NCBI GenBank assembly: GCA_947296835.1
Contig: CAMYQS010000019.1
Location: 1-12,333, forward strand
Source of the DNA: an uncultured Atopostipes sp.
GTDB lineage: Bacteria; Bacillota; Bacilli; Lactobacillales; Carnobacteriaceae_A
DNA length: 12,333 nucleotides
Direction: 5' to 3'
Part shown: positions 1 through 7,140 of the stretch, in pieces
Layout of the letters: each line of letters opens with the position of its first letter
Numbering within the stretch: the first letter of the stretch is position 1
Made by a program: the position numbers and the translations under genes
Notes under the pieces: generated by a model
What the model was told of the DNA's origin: nothing
The model's input: the letters and a program-made list of their open reading frames with translations, nothing else
Databases searched by the model: none

Positions 1-180
1 ATGTTCTGATACTATCCTTTTTTCCATTTCGTTAGCCGCTCTATTAGTATATGTAATACATAAAATTCTGCTAGTTGGATTTTTAGAAAGTATCGTATTT
101 ATTTTGTTTTTTATATAGTATGTTTTCCCACTACCTGCTGGAGCATTAATATAGTGATTATTTATTGTTTTTGAAGCCAT
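1..180 (-). CDS. UvrD/Rep-type helicase, GajB-like (partial, N-terminal 60 residues)
   Basis: Only the first 60 codons are in the window; the frame is still open at base 1. The visible part holds a Walker A/helicase motif I (APAGSGKT, about residues 13-20) and a motif Ia-like segment (CITYTNRAANEME, about residues 42-54), the layout of superfamily 1A UvrD/PcrA/Rep helicases. The ATG lies inside the last codons of the upstream nuclease gene (19-bp overlap) and has a GAGGG ribosome binding site, so the two are translationally coupled. A UvrD-like helicase directly behind an OLD-type nuclease is the arrangement of the Gabija defence system (GajA then GajB) and of class 2 OLD loci. The motifs are seen; the Gabija role is inferred from context, and most of the protein is not visible. 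Confidence 0.8.
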   Translation of the reverse strand, partial: MASKTINNHYINAPAGSGKTYYIKNKINTILSKNPTSRILCITYTNRAANEMEKRIVSEH

Positions 181-2315
181 GACAGTCCCTCATTTATATA
201 ATTTGGAATACTTTTAGTATGTAAATCATTCATAATTACCGAATACATAAAGTCTGATTTTGAAATTTTATCTGTAACATACCTAATTGATGCTTTTTGT
301 GGATTAGGAAGAGAAAAAACAAATTTAGACTGTTGTCTAATCTTTTTCCAATTTTTCTTATCTATTTTTTGGAACACATTATTTATCTTTGATCTTAACT
401 TTAAGTTTTTCACATTTTTATTTATATATTCTCGTAACAAAGTATCTTCTAATGTTCTAGCATAACCATCTTTTATATTCTGCGTAAAAATACGATAATC
501 TTCATTTTTATTAAATTCTTGATTATCACTAATTCTTTCTAAAATATCACTAACTAATATCGACTCATCATCTTTATCTGTTTTTTTTACTACACAATTC
601 AATGTAGCGTTTGTACTTTTTGTTTTTAGCGCCTTATTTCTATCGTCGCCAAGTTCTTTATCTTCTCTCCTTGAATAATCTATATCAGTAAATATACATG
701 TTTTAACTCTAAGTTCTTCAATTAACGGAAAATATTTTTTAGCGTGAGCACCACCAACTTGACAGTACGCAATATACTTCCTTGCTAGTACCGGATATTT
801 TCCACTTCTCGTTAACAAGCTCTCTAGATACATCCTTTCGGTGTCTCCTTCAAATAATATTGCATAATCCGCAAATATAATATTGGAAAAATTCAATTTA
901 AAGAGTGTTTCATAAAAATTTCTATCTTCAGAATGTTTTAATACGAACTCCTTTAAATCAACTAAATAATTCTTGAATACAGAGCTGGGTCTAATAACTT
1001 TAATATAGTCTAACTTACATTCTTTAACTATTTCAGTTGAATGTGTTGTCACCATAGACTGAACTAATGTATCTTTGGAAAAAATATCCATCAAATAGCT
1101 TATAAAAATCTTTTGCATTTGCACGTGCATATGATTCTCGGGTTCCTCGATAATAAATATATTTACCTTGTCTTTGGATGTCTTAGCTTTTCTTATAAAC
1201 TTTTGTATTTCTAAAGTGATATAAATTAAGTTACTAACCCCCAATCCTTGTGACTCTTCCCCTAAAACTATTTTTCCATTATCCGTTTGGTAAGTGTAAT
1301 TTATCGAAATAGCTGACTTGATCAAATCTAATATTATTTTGTCTTCCAATAACAACATTGCTTCCATTCCATCAATTTCATTTTCAGCCACACTATCTAA
1401 ACTCTTTTTGATGATATCTAATTCTTTAGATGTGCTACTTTCTAACTTTTGTTCAATTTGATTATCATCAAAAGCTTTTTTGATAGCTTTACGTAAGTCA
1501 TCAAACTCTGCCTTCCAATCAGAGTGATCAGTTAATGGATCATTAATATCTATTACAGAATTAGTAATGCTCTTATCTTTAACTTCTTCATCATCTAGTT
1601 TTCTACTAGCTGAAATATATTTAAAATTTATTAAAGATTTAAAATCTTTTCCTGGTATTTCATTCCTTAATTTGAAGTTCTGATCACAATAATAATACTT
1701 GTTTTCTAAATAATTATTCAATTCTTTAAAGAATGCTCTTTCAAACAGATTGATTTTCTCTGCCTTGTTTCCTACCGCATTTAGTATTTCATTATATTTT
1801 TTAAATAAATTCTCTTTAATTTCATTTAACCCGTTTCTTAGTGCACCATTATTTACACCAACGGAATATTCAAAATATAATTGTCTATTGTTTTCATCTA
1901 AATCCATTAAATAATCGGCAAAAATCCCAATAGGCTCATCCACATCATAACTGATGATTAATTGAGCTTTTATTGGATAGTTTAAAACTTTATTACTAAT
2001 AAACTCTTCCTCAATATTTTTATCTTTTTTTGACATGTACTCTAATAAAAGCTCAACAAATTTATTTGCATCCGATGGAGATTTACTTTCGATATATTCT
2101 GTTAGCTCTTTAATATATTTATTCCGCACTTCAATTGAAATATCTACATCTCGAACCATTTTTGTATTGTTGAATAACGACCTTAACAATAAGACTAAAG
2201 ATGTTTTACCTGTATTATTAGCGCCAGCCAATACAATTAAATTATCATCATTAAATTCAACCGAAAGTTTTTCAAATTTCCTGTAGTTTTTAATCATTAA
2301 CTTCTCAATTAGCAT
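162..2315 (-). CDS. OLD-family ATP-dependent endonuclease, GajA-like
   Basis: The 717-residue protein has an ABC-type ATPase head followed by a TOPRIM nuclease domain. Visible motifs are Walker A GANNTGKTS (31-39), a signature-like GEESQGLGVSN (352-362), Walker B with the catalytic glutamate IFIIEEPE (386-393) and an H-loop TTHS (423-426). TOPRIM motifs follow: the acidic LFEGDTE (487-493) and FTDID (542-546). OLD/GajA proteins nick or cut DNA, and in Gabija they act with a UvrD-like helicase to stop phage replication. The protein is longer than the founding Gabija GajA (about 580 residues), mainly through a long helical insertion in the ATPase part (about 160-310) and a lysine-rich C-terminal tail. 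The ATG is chosen because AGGAAGTG lies 7 bases upstream. The stop overlaps the start of the helicase gene. It could also be called a class 2 OLD nuclease; the family assignment is firm, the system name less so. Confidence 0.85.
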   Translation of the reverse strand: MLIEKLMIKNYRKFEKLSVEFNDDNLIVLAGANNTGKTSLVLLLRSLFNNTKMVRDVDISIEVRNKYIKELTEYIESKSPSDANKFVELLLEYMSKKDKNIEEEFISNKVLNYPIKAQLIISYDVDEPIGIFADYLMDLDENNRQLYFEYSVGVNNGALRNGLNEIKENLFKKYNEILNAVGNKAEKINLFERAFFKELNNYLENKYYYCDQNFKLRNEIPGKDFKSLINFKYISASRKLDDEEVKDKSITNSVIDINDPLTDHSDWKAEFDDLRKAIKKAFDDNQIEQKLESSTSKELDIIKKSLDSVAENEIDGMEAMLLLEDKIILDLIKSAISINYTYQTDNGKIVLGEESQGLGVSNLIYITLEIQKFIRKAKTSKDKVNIFIIEEPENHMHVQMQKIFISYLMDIFSKDTLVQSMVTTHSTEIVKECKLDYIKVIRPSSVFKNYLVDLKEFVLKHSEDRNFYETLFKLNFSNIIFADYAILFEGDTERMYLESLLTRSGKYPVLARKYIAYCQVGGAHAKKYFPLIEELRVKTCIFTDIDYSRREDKELGDDRNKALKTKSTNATLNCVVKKTDKDDESILVSDILERISDNQEFNKNEDYRIFTQNIKDGYARTLEDTLLREYINKNVKNLKLRSKINNVFQKIDKKNWKKIRQQSKFVFSLPNPQKASIRYVTDKISKSDFMYSVIMNDLHTKSIPNYINEGLSWLQKQ

Positions 2316-2382
2316 ATTTTTTCACTTCCTAAAATTATTATTAACATTTCATTTTCTCACTTTTACTATTACTTTAACACCT

Positions 2383-2409
2383 TCAAATATTTACATATAT
2401 TTCATTCAT
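2383..2409 (-). other. possible 8-codon leader reading frame upstream of the GajA-like gene
   Basis: Within the untranslated leader of the nuclease gene there is ATG plus seven codons and TGA (MNEIYVNI), preceded at 10 bases by CGAGGGG, a plausible ribosome binding site. It lies between the candidate promoter near 2515 and the gene start at 2315. It may be a translated leader peptide or chance; the spacing is long and nothing else supports it. Confidence 0.2.
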
Positions 2410-2514
2410 AAATTAATTTCCCCTCGTATTATTAAACTAAAAATTACATTTTATGCCGTTATATTAGCAAATGAGTCTCTAACACAATTACGATACGACC
2501 ATGGCATCGTTTTC

Positions 2515-2523
2515 ATTATAACA
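2515..2523 (-). promoter_or_regulatory. extended -10 promoter for the GajA-like operon
   Basis: Read leftward, the sequence is TGTTATAAT, a perfect TGnTATAAT extended -10 element; no good -35 hexamer is present at the usual distance, as is common for extended -10 promoters. It would give a leader of about 190 bases. An imperfect inverted repeat (ACGAT, 11 bases centred on CCATGG, ATCGT; 2490-2510) sits at the expected transcription start and could be an operator or a 5' stem. Confidence 0.5.
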
Positions 2524-2558
2524 TATCCCAATACATTTTTGTGTTAATGATATGATAG

Positions 2559-2609
2559 CTATTTAATCCTTTTTAGTCTATCTACGTATTCCTCGTTAGG
2601 GTAGCCCAT
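2559..2609 (-). other. 16-codon open frame, possible gene remnant
   Basis: ATG followed by GYPNEEYVDRLKRIK and TAG. GGGGG directly abuts the ATG, too close for a normal ribosome binding site. The composition looks protein-like rather than random, and it may be the stub of a gene broken when the neighbouring cassette arrived. Length is too small to identify it. Confidence 0.15.
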
Positions 2610-2626
2610 CCCCCGTTAAACACGAA

Positions 2627-2672
2627 AAACCTCTAAACAAACTCAACTTGCCTCGAGTTCATCTAAAGGTTT
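2627..2672. terminator. bidirectional intrinsic terminator
   Basis: An 18-base-pair stem (arms 2627-2644 and 2655-2672, 10-base loop) in which every position pairs as RNA in the leftward direction if G-U wobbles are allowed (four positions). Runs of five T follow on both strands. It begins right at the stop codon of the leftward fragment at 2673-2966, so it is probably that gene's original terminator, and it also insulates the GajA-like operon from upstream transcription. Confidence 0.8.
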
Positions 2673-2966
2673 TTACTTTCTTAATCTTGCTTCAATCTCA
2701 TATCGTATACTTGGGAAAGTCGTCTTTAAGTACGCTGTCTTATCTTGCTTGGTCTTTCTTTTCTCTAAATCATTCACGATCTCCGCCGCTAACACCCGTA
2801 CACTGTTTGCTTTCACAAATCCGCACGCGCATAACTTCTCCAAATCCTCTGTCGTTAAATAGAAATTCAGCTTTATACTCTCTCGCCCTATCTCTGCCAA
2901 CAACATCGCGATTCGATTTGAAAACGTAATGATCATGTTAAAGTCCAACTCTTCTAACGCATGCAT
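2673..2966 (-). pseudogene. 5'-truncated orphan reading frame (unrecognised)
   Basis: The frame encodes up to 97 residues from an ATG at 2966 that has no ribosome binding site. The same frame is open back to a TAA at 3003-3005, and the residues encoded there continue naturally into the rest. This suggests the C-terminal part of a longer protein whose 5' end was lost. The product is helical and basic at the end (NDLEKRK, then AYLKT, then EARLRK). The AYLKT segment is faintly reminiscent of C-terminal helices of plasmid or phage replication proteins, but I do not recognise the family. GC content looks higher than in the flanking defence genes, so it probably has another origin. A terminator sits at its stop. 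It could instead be a small intact gene, which the missing start signals argue against. Confidence 0.45.
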
Positions 2967-3072
2967 CTCATTGATTGTTAAGGCCAGGCAGATACAGAAT
3001 CTTTACCAACCTGATTAGTTATGAAGGTAATAATTAAGGTGAAATGAAAGCTAGAATTCAATAGATAAAATA

Positions 3073-3110
3073 AAGTAGGACCTCAGCAGTGAAAAGTTGA
3101 GATCCTACTT
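3073..3110 (-). terminator. hairpin, possible secondary terminator
   Basis: A 13-bp inverted repeat with one mismatch (AAGTAGGACCTCA and TGAGATCCTACTT, 12-base loop). Read leftward it is followed by TATTTTATC, a weak T-tract. It lies 100-130 bases downstream of the XRE/ImmA gene and could back up the terminator at 3157-3193, or be a remnant end of a mobile element. Confidence 0.45.
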
Positions 3111-3151
3111 GTGTTCATTATAAATTAAATAGAGTTAGTATTCTTCCAAAC

Positions 3152-3193
3152 AAAAATGGTGTCAACAAATGTTATATACATCCATCGACACCA
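3152..3193 (-). terminator. terminator of the XRE/ImmA operon
   Basis: TGGTGTC and GACACCA (3157-3163 and 3187-3193) form a 7-bp stem; inside it ATGT and ACAT can pair again. Read leftward the stem is followed by TTTTTG. It begins 13 bases after the stop codon of the XRE/ImmA gene, the expected place for its terminator. Confidence 0.55.
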
Positions 3194-3205
3194 AAAGTTA
3201 CAAAC

Positions 3206-4363
3206 CTATTGATTAGGCAATTCAATAACATTAGATCCATAATATATTTGTTTTGTTTCTTCTTTATATTGGTTAAAAAATCCTGGTTCAAAAGCCAATA
3301 ACTCTTCTAAAAATAAAGGTTCAATATAATAGTCTGCTAAAAAATCATCTAAAAATAATAAATGATTTTTAAATACAATATCGACTAGCGCTCTAATTTT
3401 TCCCGGTTTAATAATAGGTATATCACGATCTAATGGTTCAATCTGTCTCATGTCTTCTTTATTTAATGTAGCATAAAAATATCTATTCTCTTCAAAAGTT
3501 AATAAGCCTAATTTATAAGCTCTGTACTCTAAGGCAGCTATTGAAACATGGTACTTCATTTTTAATTCTATATAAGAATTTGGATTCGATTTCTTTTCAA
3601 TAGAAGCAAAGTCTTCGATAAACTCGTCCTTCGGCAATAAAAAATATGAAGCAAAATCATTTGCCTCTTTTTCAATTTTTCGATATTCATCAGTTGATAG
3701 ATTGTCCATATCGACCTTACGATGAAGCAGGAGATGACCAAGCTCATGAGCTAAATCAAAATTTCTTCGTACAGAAGATTTTCTAACACTACCCAGAATA
3801 ATAAAAGGCTTATTTTCCGTTGTCCATGTACTATATGCATCCACATTATTTCCCATGTTTTTTTCTAATACATTTACACCAGCCAGCTCTATCTCATACA
3901 ACAATTCTTTATTACTAGATATTTCTAAAAATCCTCTCGCTGCTAATGCAATATTTTCAATCCCCTTAGAATCTCTATAAAACATTTCTTCTACTTTATC
4001 TCTTAATATATTAATTCTAGGAGCCTTCACATTAAGCTTATCTTCGAAAGTATTTATAAAATAATTTACGTAGTCAATATACTTTGTTTCCATATTTGCT
4101 TTTTTTCTATATCGCCTATCATCAGCTCTGTACGCTATATGATTCAAGTCAGAGACATTTGTAACAAATGTCTCTGAATAAAAAAATTGAGGTTTAACAT
4201 TAAATATTTTTTTAAGCTTATTCACTATTTCAAATTTAGGCTCTATATAGTCATTTTCATATTGCCAAATTGTCTGTTCCGTAACTCCAACTCTAGTTGC
4301 AAGGTCTTTCCTGGAGAGGCCTTGTAACTCTCTAACATTTTGTAGTTTCTCTCCAAAAAACAT
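3206..4363 (-). CDS. XRE-family HTH fused to ImmA/IrrE-type metallopeptidase
   Basis: Counted from the GTG at 4372, residues about 8-60 form an XRE helix-turn-helix (LSRKDLATRVGVTEQTIWQYEN is its core). Residues about 195-290 form an ImmA/IrrE (COG2856) zinc peptidase with the HELGH motif (209-213) and the third ligand in EANDFA (glutamate 236). A further C-terminal region of about 100 residues is of unknown role. I choose the ATG at 4363 (385 residues) because AGAGG lies 11 bases upstream, because the GTG has AGAGG only 2 bases away, and because family members typically begin MFFGEKL. Such fusions act as repressors or antitoxins, or cleave a repressor in mobile elements and stress responses. 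The gene lies 20 bases after an unrecognised partner gene in the same operon, pointing to a two-component module. Family firm; target unknown. Confidence 0.88.
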   Translation of the reverse strand: MFFGEKLQNVRELQGLSRKDLATRVGVTEQTIWQYENDYIEPKFEIVNKLKKIFNVKPQFFYSETFVTNVSDLNHIAYRADDRRYRKKANMETKYIDYVNYFINTFEDKLNVKAPRINILRDKVEEMFYRDSKGIENIALAARGFLEISSNKELLYEIELAGVNVLEKNMGNNVDAYSTWTTENKPFIILGSVRKSSVRRNFDLAHELGHLLLHRKVDMDNLSTDEYRKIEKEANDFASYFLLPKDEFIEDFASIEKKSNPNSYIELKMKYHVSIAALEYRAYKLGLLTFEENRYFYATLNKEDMRQIEPLDRDIPIIKPGKIRALVDIVFKNHLLFLDDFLADYYIEPLFLEELLAFEPGFFNQYKEETKQIYYGSNVIELPNQ

Positions 4364-4383
4364 TGAAAACACATCCTCTATTA

Positions 4384-5145
4384 CTAATTATCCAATTCAT
4401 TCGCTTCTTTTTCTTCATCAGGAATATCATACATTTCACTAAAGTCTCCAGAGAAGAGAGATCCCGCGTCTACTTCTCCTTTGATTGGTTCAACGTCTTC
4501 CGTAGTAATCTCATATTCACTTAGTTCTATTAAATAAGTCAAATCTTCAACCGGAACTAATTGCATAGATGTGCTGTTGGGTAAAGTTAGTTTAATGGAA
4601 TCAATCTGTTTTGTCACTTCATTTATTTTGTAAGTAACGATATAGAACCGTGAATGTCCTGCTTCTGCATGTAAACTAGTTCTAGTAGAAACTGCTTTTA
4701 TTTCTTCAGGGCTATTTAGCTCTAGCTCTATCTGTTCATTCATTCCCTCAAAATGTACCGAGGCATCGTCAAATATCGGTTCATTAATTTGCGCATATTC
4801 TGTTAAATAATTATTTGGACTTCCAACAGGATTACCATTAAAACTTTTAGCCATCGGCCGTGAGTTTTTAACGATAATTATAAAAGGTTCTCCACTGTCC
4901 TCTAATAAAAACTCAAGATATTCCCAACTGTACCCTGCTTTTTCATTCTTAAATCGCAAACCATTCTCTAAGCCGATTTCCGAAATTTGATGGTCAATAT
5001 GATTCCCTCTAGTCCATGCGTACGCTCCACTGACATTCATATCATCCTTTTTTACTTTACGCTCTTCTAAATACTCTAAGTATCCTTTAAGGACACCATC
5101 GACGATTGCTTTATTGATTTTCGAACTTAGTTTATATTTATCCAC
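4384..5145 (-). CDS. hypothetical protein, partner of the XRE/ImmA protein
   Basis: I do not recognise this 253-residue protein with certainty. It has no signal peptide or membrane segment, so it is probably cytoplasmic. The N-terminal 60 residues are mostly helical. The middle is rich in beta-strand patterns (FIIIVKNSRP, SRFYIVTYKI). The last 50 residues are very acidic (EYEITTEDVEPIKGE, then a tail ending EEKEANELDN), perhaps disordered or DNA-mimicking. An ATG at 5163 is in frame, but the GTG at 5145 is preferred: GGAGG lies 7 bases before it, while the ATG has no ribosome binding site and sits close to the expected transcription start. It is the first gene of an operon with the XRE/ImmA gene 20 bases downstream. 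I have the impression that conserved proteins of this kind recur next to XRE/ImmA genes, which would suit a toxin or peptidase substrate; this is inference. Confidence 0.75.
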   Translation of the reverse strand: MDKYKLSSKINKAIVDGVLKGYLEYLEERKVKKDDMNVSGAYAWTRGNHIDHQISEIGLENGLRFKNEKAGYSWEYLEFLLEDSGEPFIIIVKNSRPMAKSFNGNPVGSPNNYLTEYAQINEPIFDDASVHFEGMNEQIELELNSPEEIKAVSTRTSLHAEAGHSRFYIVTYKINEVTKQIDSIKLTLPNSTSMQLVPVEDLTYLIELSEYEITTEDVEPIKGEVDAGSLFSGDFSEMYDIPDEEKEANELDN

Positions 5146-5179
5146 TAACTTTCCTCCATTCATAATTTAAGTCAACTAA

Positions 5180-5185
5180 ATTATA
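5180..5185 (-). promoter_or_regulatory. -10 element of the hypothetical/XRE-ImmA operon
   Basis: Read leftward, TATAAT lies 34 bases before the preferred GTG start at 5145, with TG directly before it; the -35 region is poor. Transcription from it would begin near 5173, leaving a short leader that contains GGAGG. This supports the GTG start and a weak or regulated promoter. Confidence 0.5.
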
Positions 5186-5381
5186 CATCATTTATAAAGT
5201 AATAACATTAATTAACCGTTTTTCTTAAAGTAAAGAAGTTCAAAATCTTTTAAATCCCTTTTATGAATTGAAAACCTAGTACCTATTCGTATAAATTTAT
5301 ATCCTTACTACTTCAGATACTTAACTTCAATCCTACAGACTACATTAAAACGCTCCCAATTAAACAAACCTTCAAAACCTA
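5186..5381. other. divergent intergenic spacer, no gene seen
   Basis: Part of the 329-base (5164-5492) divergent gap between the XRE/ImmA operon and the amino-acid transporter. I see no reading frame with a ribosome binding site on either strand and no strong hairpin; promoters lie at its two ends. Confidence 0.6.
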
Positions 5382-5410
5382 TTAAAACTATCTCGAATCT
5401 ATGGTAATAT
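5382..5410 (+). promoter_or_regulatory. promoter of the amino-acid transporter operon
   Basis: TTAAAA (5382-5387), a 17-base spacer and TAATAT (5405-5410) with the extended -10 TGG directly before it. Transcription would start near 5417, about 75 bases before the ATG. A second, weaker -10-like stretch (AAGATAAT, ending near 5469) lies nearer the gene. Confidence 0.5.
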
Positions 5411-5420
5411 ATACTCTTGT

Positions 5421-5443
5421 GTGCAGATAATTCTGCACTTTTT
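5421..5443 (+). promoter_or_regulatory. compact inverted repeat with T-tract in the transporter leader
   Basis: GTGCAGA and TCTGCAC form a perfect 7-bp stem with a 4-base loop (TAAT), followed by TTTTT. It looks like a small intrinsic terminator. Because it lies only a few bases past the expected transcription start, an operator or a 5' stabilising stem is at least as likely. It does not match the CodY or GlnR consensus that I know. Confidence 0.45.
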
Positions 5444-5492
5444 AACCTGTATATAAGATATAAGATAATTGTTTTAAAGGAGATATTAACAT

Positions 5493-7139
5493 ATGAAAAA
5501 TAAAACTTGGACGAGGTGGCTGACTCTTAGCTTTTTAGCACTCATCTTTACGCTAATCACGCCCCTTACGTCCACTATAAACGCACAAGACGAGTCGTAC
5601 GATCAGAATCTAATCAATGAAGCACTTGAAGAACCTGGTACTCTAAAAGTCGGTATGGAAGCTAACTATGCACCATTCAACTGGTCACAAACTTCTTCTT
5701 CAAATGGTGCGGTTGAAATTAGTAATTCACCTGGTGAGTATGCGAATGGTTACGACGTTCAGATGGCTGTACGTTTAGCTGAGGAATTAAATCTAACTCT
5801 TGAAATTATTAAACTGGACTGGGATGGACTTCCACCCGCATTAGAATCTGGCATGATTGATGCTGTTATTGCCGGTATGTCTCCGACACCTGAACGCGAG
5901 CGCCAAATTGACTTTTCTAACGCTTATTACAATTCAGAAATTGTTTTAGTCGTTCGTGAAGATTCTAACTACGCTGCCGCTAATTCAATCGGTGATTTCG
6001 ACAGCGCACGTGTCACGGCTCAATTAAATACGTTCCATTATGACTTAATCGAACAGATTCCAAACGTTCACAGACAAACCGCTATGGATTCATTCCCGGC
6101 GATGATCACATCTGTCCTTTCAGGTAAATCGGATGCTTATGTATCTGAGGCTCCTGGCGCAATGGCGGCTACAGCTGCCAACAGTGACTTAATGTATATC
6201 ACGTTCGATGAAAATAATGGTTTTGACACTGGACAAGTTAACACATCGATCGCAGTGGGTATGCAAAAAGATTCACCTTTATTAGACCCAGTAAACCAAG
6301 CACTCTCTACCATTTCACAAGCTGATCGTGATCAATTGATGAACGATATGGTACTGTTAAATGAACGTGGAGAAAGTACTGGTTTCTGGGGAGATGTTCG
6401 TGAGATTTGGGATATGTATGGCTCTCAATTCTTAGTCGGTGCACGCAACACATTAATCATCGCATTAATCTCAACTGTGATTGGTTCAACAATTGGTTTA
6501 GGTATTGCGATCTATCGTTCAATTCCAGTCGACAAGAAACGAAACCCGATTTCTTATTTCTTTTATAAATTATTCGATTTACTTATCATGGTCTACATTG
6601 AAATTTTCCGTGGTACACCGATGATGGTACAGTCTATGTTAATATTCTATGGTTCAAAATTATTCTTTAATATCGACATGTCCCCTCTCTTCGCAGCTCT
6701 ACTGATTGTTTCAGTGAATACAGGGGCTTACATTTCAGAAGTGTTCCGTGGTGGAATTATGGGAATCGATAAGGGTCAAAGTGAAGCGGCAAAGGCTATT
6801 GGGATGAGTCATTTCCAAAGCATGACGACGGTTATTTTACCGCAAGCTATCCGCAACACGCTACCGGCTTTAGGAAACGAATTTGTGATTAATATTAAAG
6901 ATACATCTGTTTTAAACGTGATCGCTGTAACAGAACTATTCTTCGTGACGCGTTCTGCGGCTGGATCAACTTACATGACGTTCCAAAGTTTCTTAATCGC
7001 ATCGATTATCTACTTTGTGATGACTTTTGTGACAACACGCTTATTACGTTTAATTGAAAATTATATGAGTGGATCGGCTTCGTATACGGTTCACGAATCA
7101 AGCACGATGCCAAAAACGGTTGAGAGAGGGAGCCTATAA
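5493..7139 (+). CDS. polar amino-acid ABC transporter, fused substrate-binding and permease protein
   Basis: 548 residues. A signal peptide (1-31, hydrophobic LSFLALIFTLITPL, cleavage probably after INA) exports a family 3 solute-binding domain (about 45-295). This carries the ligand-site region GYDVQMAVRLAEEL (87-100), SPTPERERQIDFSNAYY (130-146) and an acidic hinge, and is followed by a membrane permease domain (about 310-525) with several hydrophobic segments. The permease has the conserved FRGTPMMVQ (372-380) and the EAA loop EAAKAIGM with G and ILPQAIRNTLPAL (431-460), which docks onto the ATPase. Single-chain binding/permease fusions of the GlnP type are common in Lactobacillales and import glutamine, glutamate, arginine or histidine-like amino acids. 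The exact substrate cannot be read from the sequence. The ATG at 5493 has AAAGGAG about 10 bases upstream. One base separates it from the ATPase gene. Confidence 0.92.
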   Translation: MKNKTWTRWLTLSFLALIFTLITPLTSTINAQDESYDQNLINEALEEPGTLKVGMEANYAPFNWSQTSSSNGAVEISNSPGEYANGYDVQMAVRLAEELNLTLEIIKLDWDGLPPALESGMIDAVIAGMSPTPERERQIDFSNAYYNSEIVLVVREDSNYAAANSIGDFDSARVTAQLNTFHYDLIEQIPNVHRQTAMDSFPAMITSVLSGKSDAYVSEAPGAMAATAANSDLMYITFDENNGFDTGQVNTSIAVGMQKDSPLLDPVNQALSTISQADRDQLMNDMVLLNERGESTGFWGDVREIWDMYGSQFLVGARNTLIIALISTVIGSTIGLGIAIYRSIPVDKKRNPISYFFYKLFDLLIMVYIEIFRGTPMMVQSMLIFYGSKLFFNIDMSPLFAALLIVSVNTGAYISEVFRGGIMGIDKGQSEAAKAIGMSHFQSMTTVILPQAIRNTLPALGNEFVINIKDTSVLNVIAVTELFFVTRSAAGSTYMTFQSFLIASIIYFVMTFVTTRLLRLIENYMSGSASYTVHESSTMPKTVERGSL

Positions 7140-7140
7140 G

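Noticed and set aside
2648..2929. Forward 93-codon frame opposite the orphan fragment
   Set aside because: Starts inside the terminator stem, has no ribosome binding site and a composition typical of antisense reading.
3073..3193. The two hairpins as ends (inverted repeats) of an insertion sequence
   Set aside because: The two repeats differ in sequence, no transposase lies between or beside them, and the position downstream of a stop codon is better explained by termination.
5386..5492. T-box or other amino-acid riboswitch before the transporter
   Set aside because: The leader is only about 75 bases and lacks a T-box core sequence or a large folded domain.
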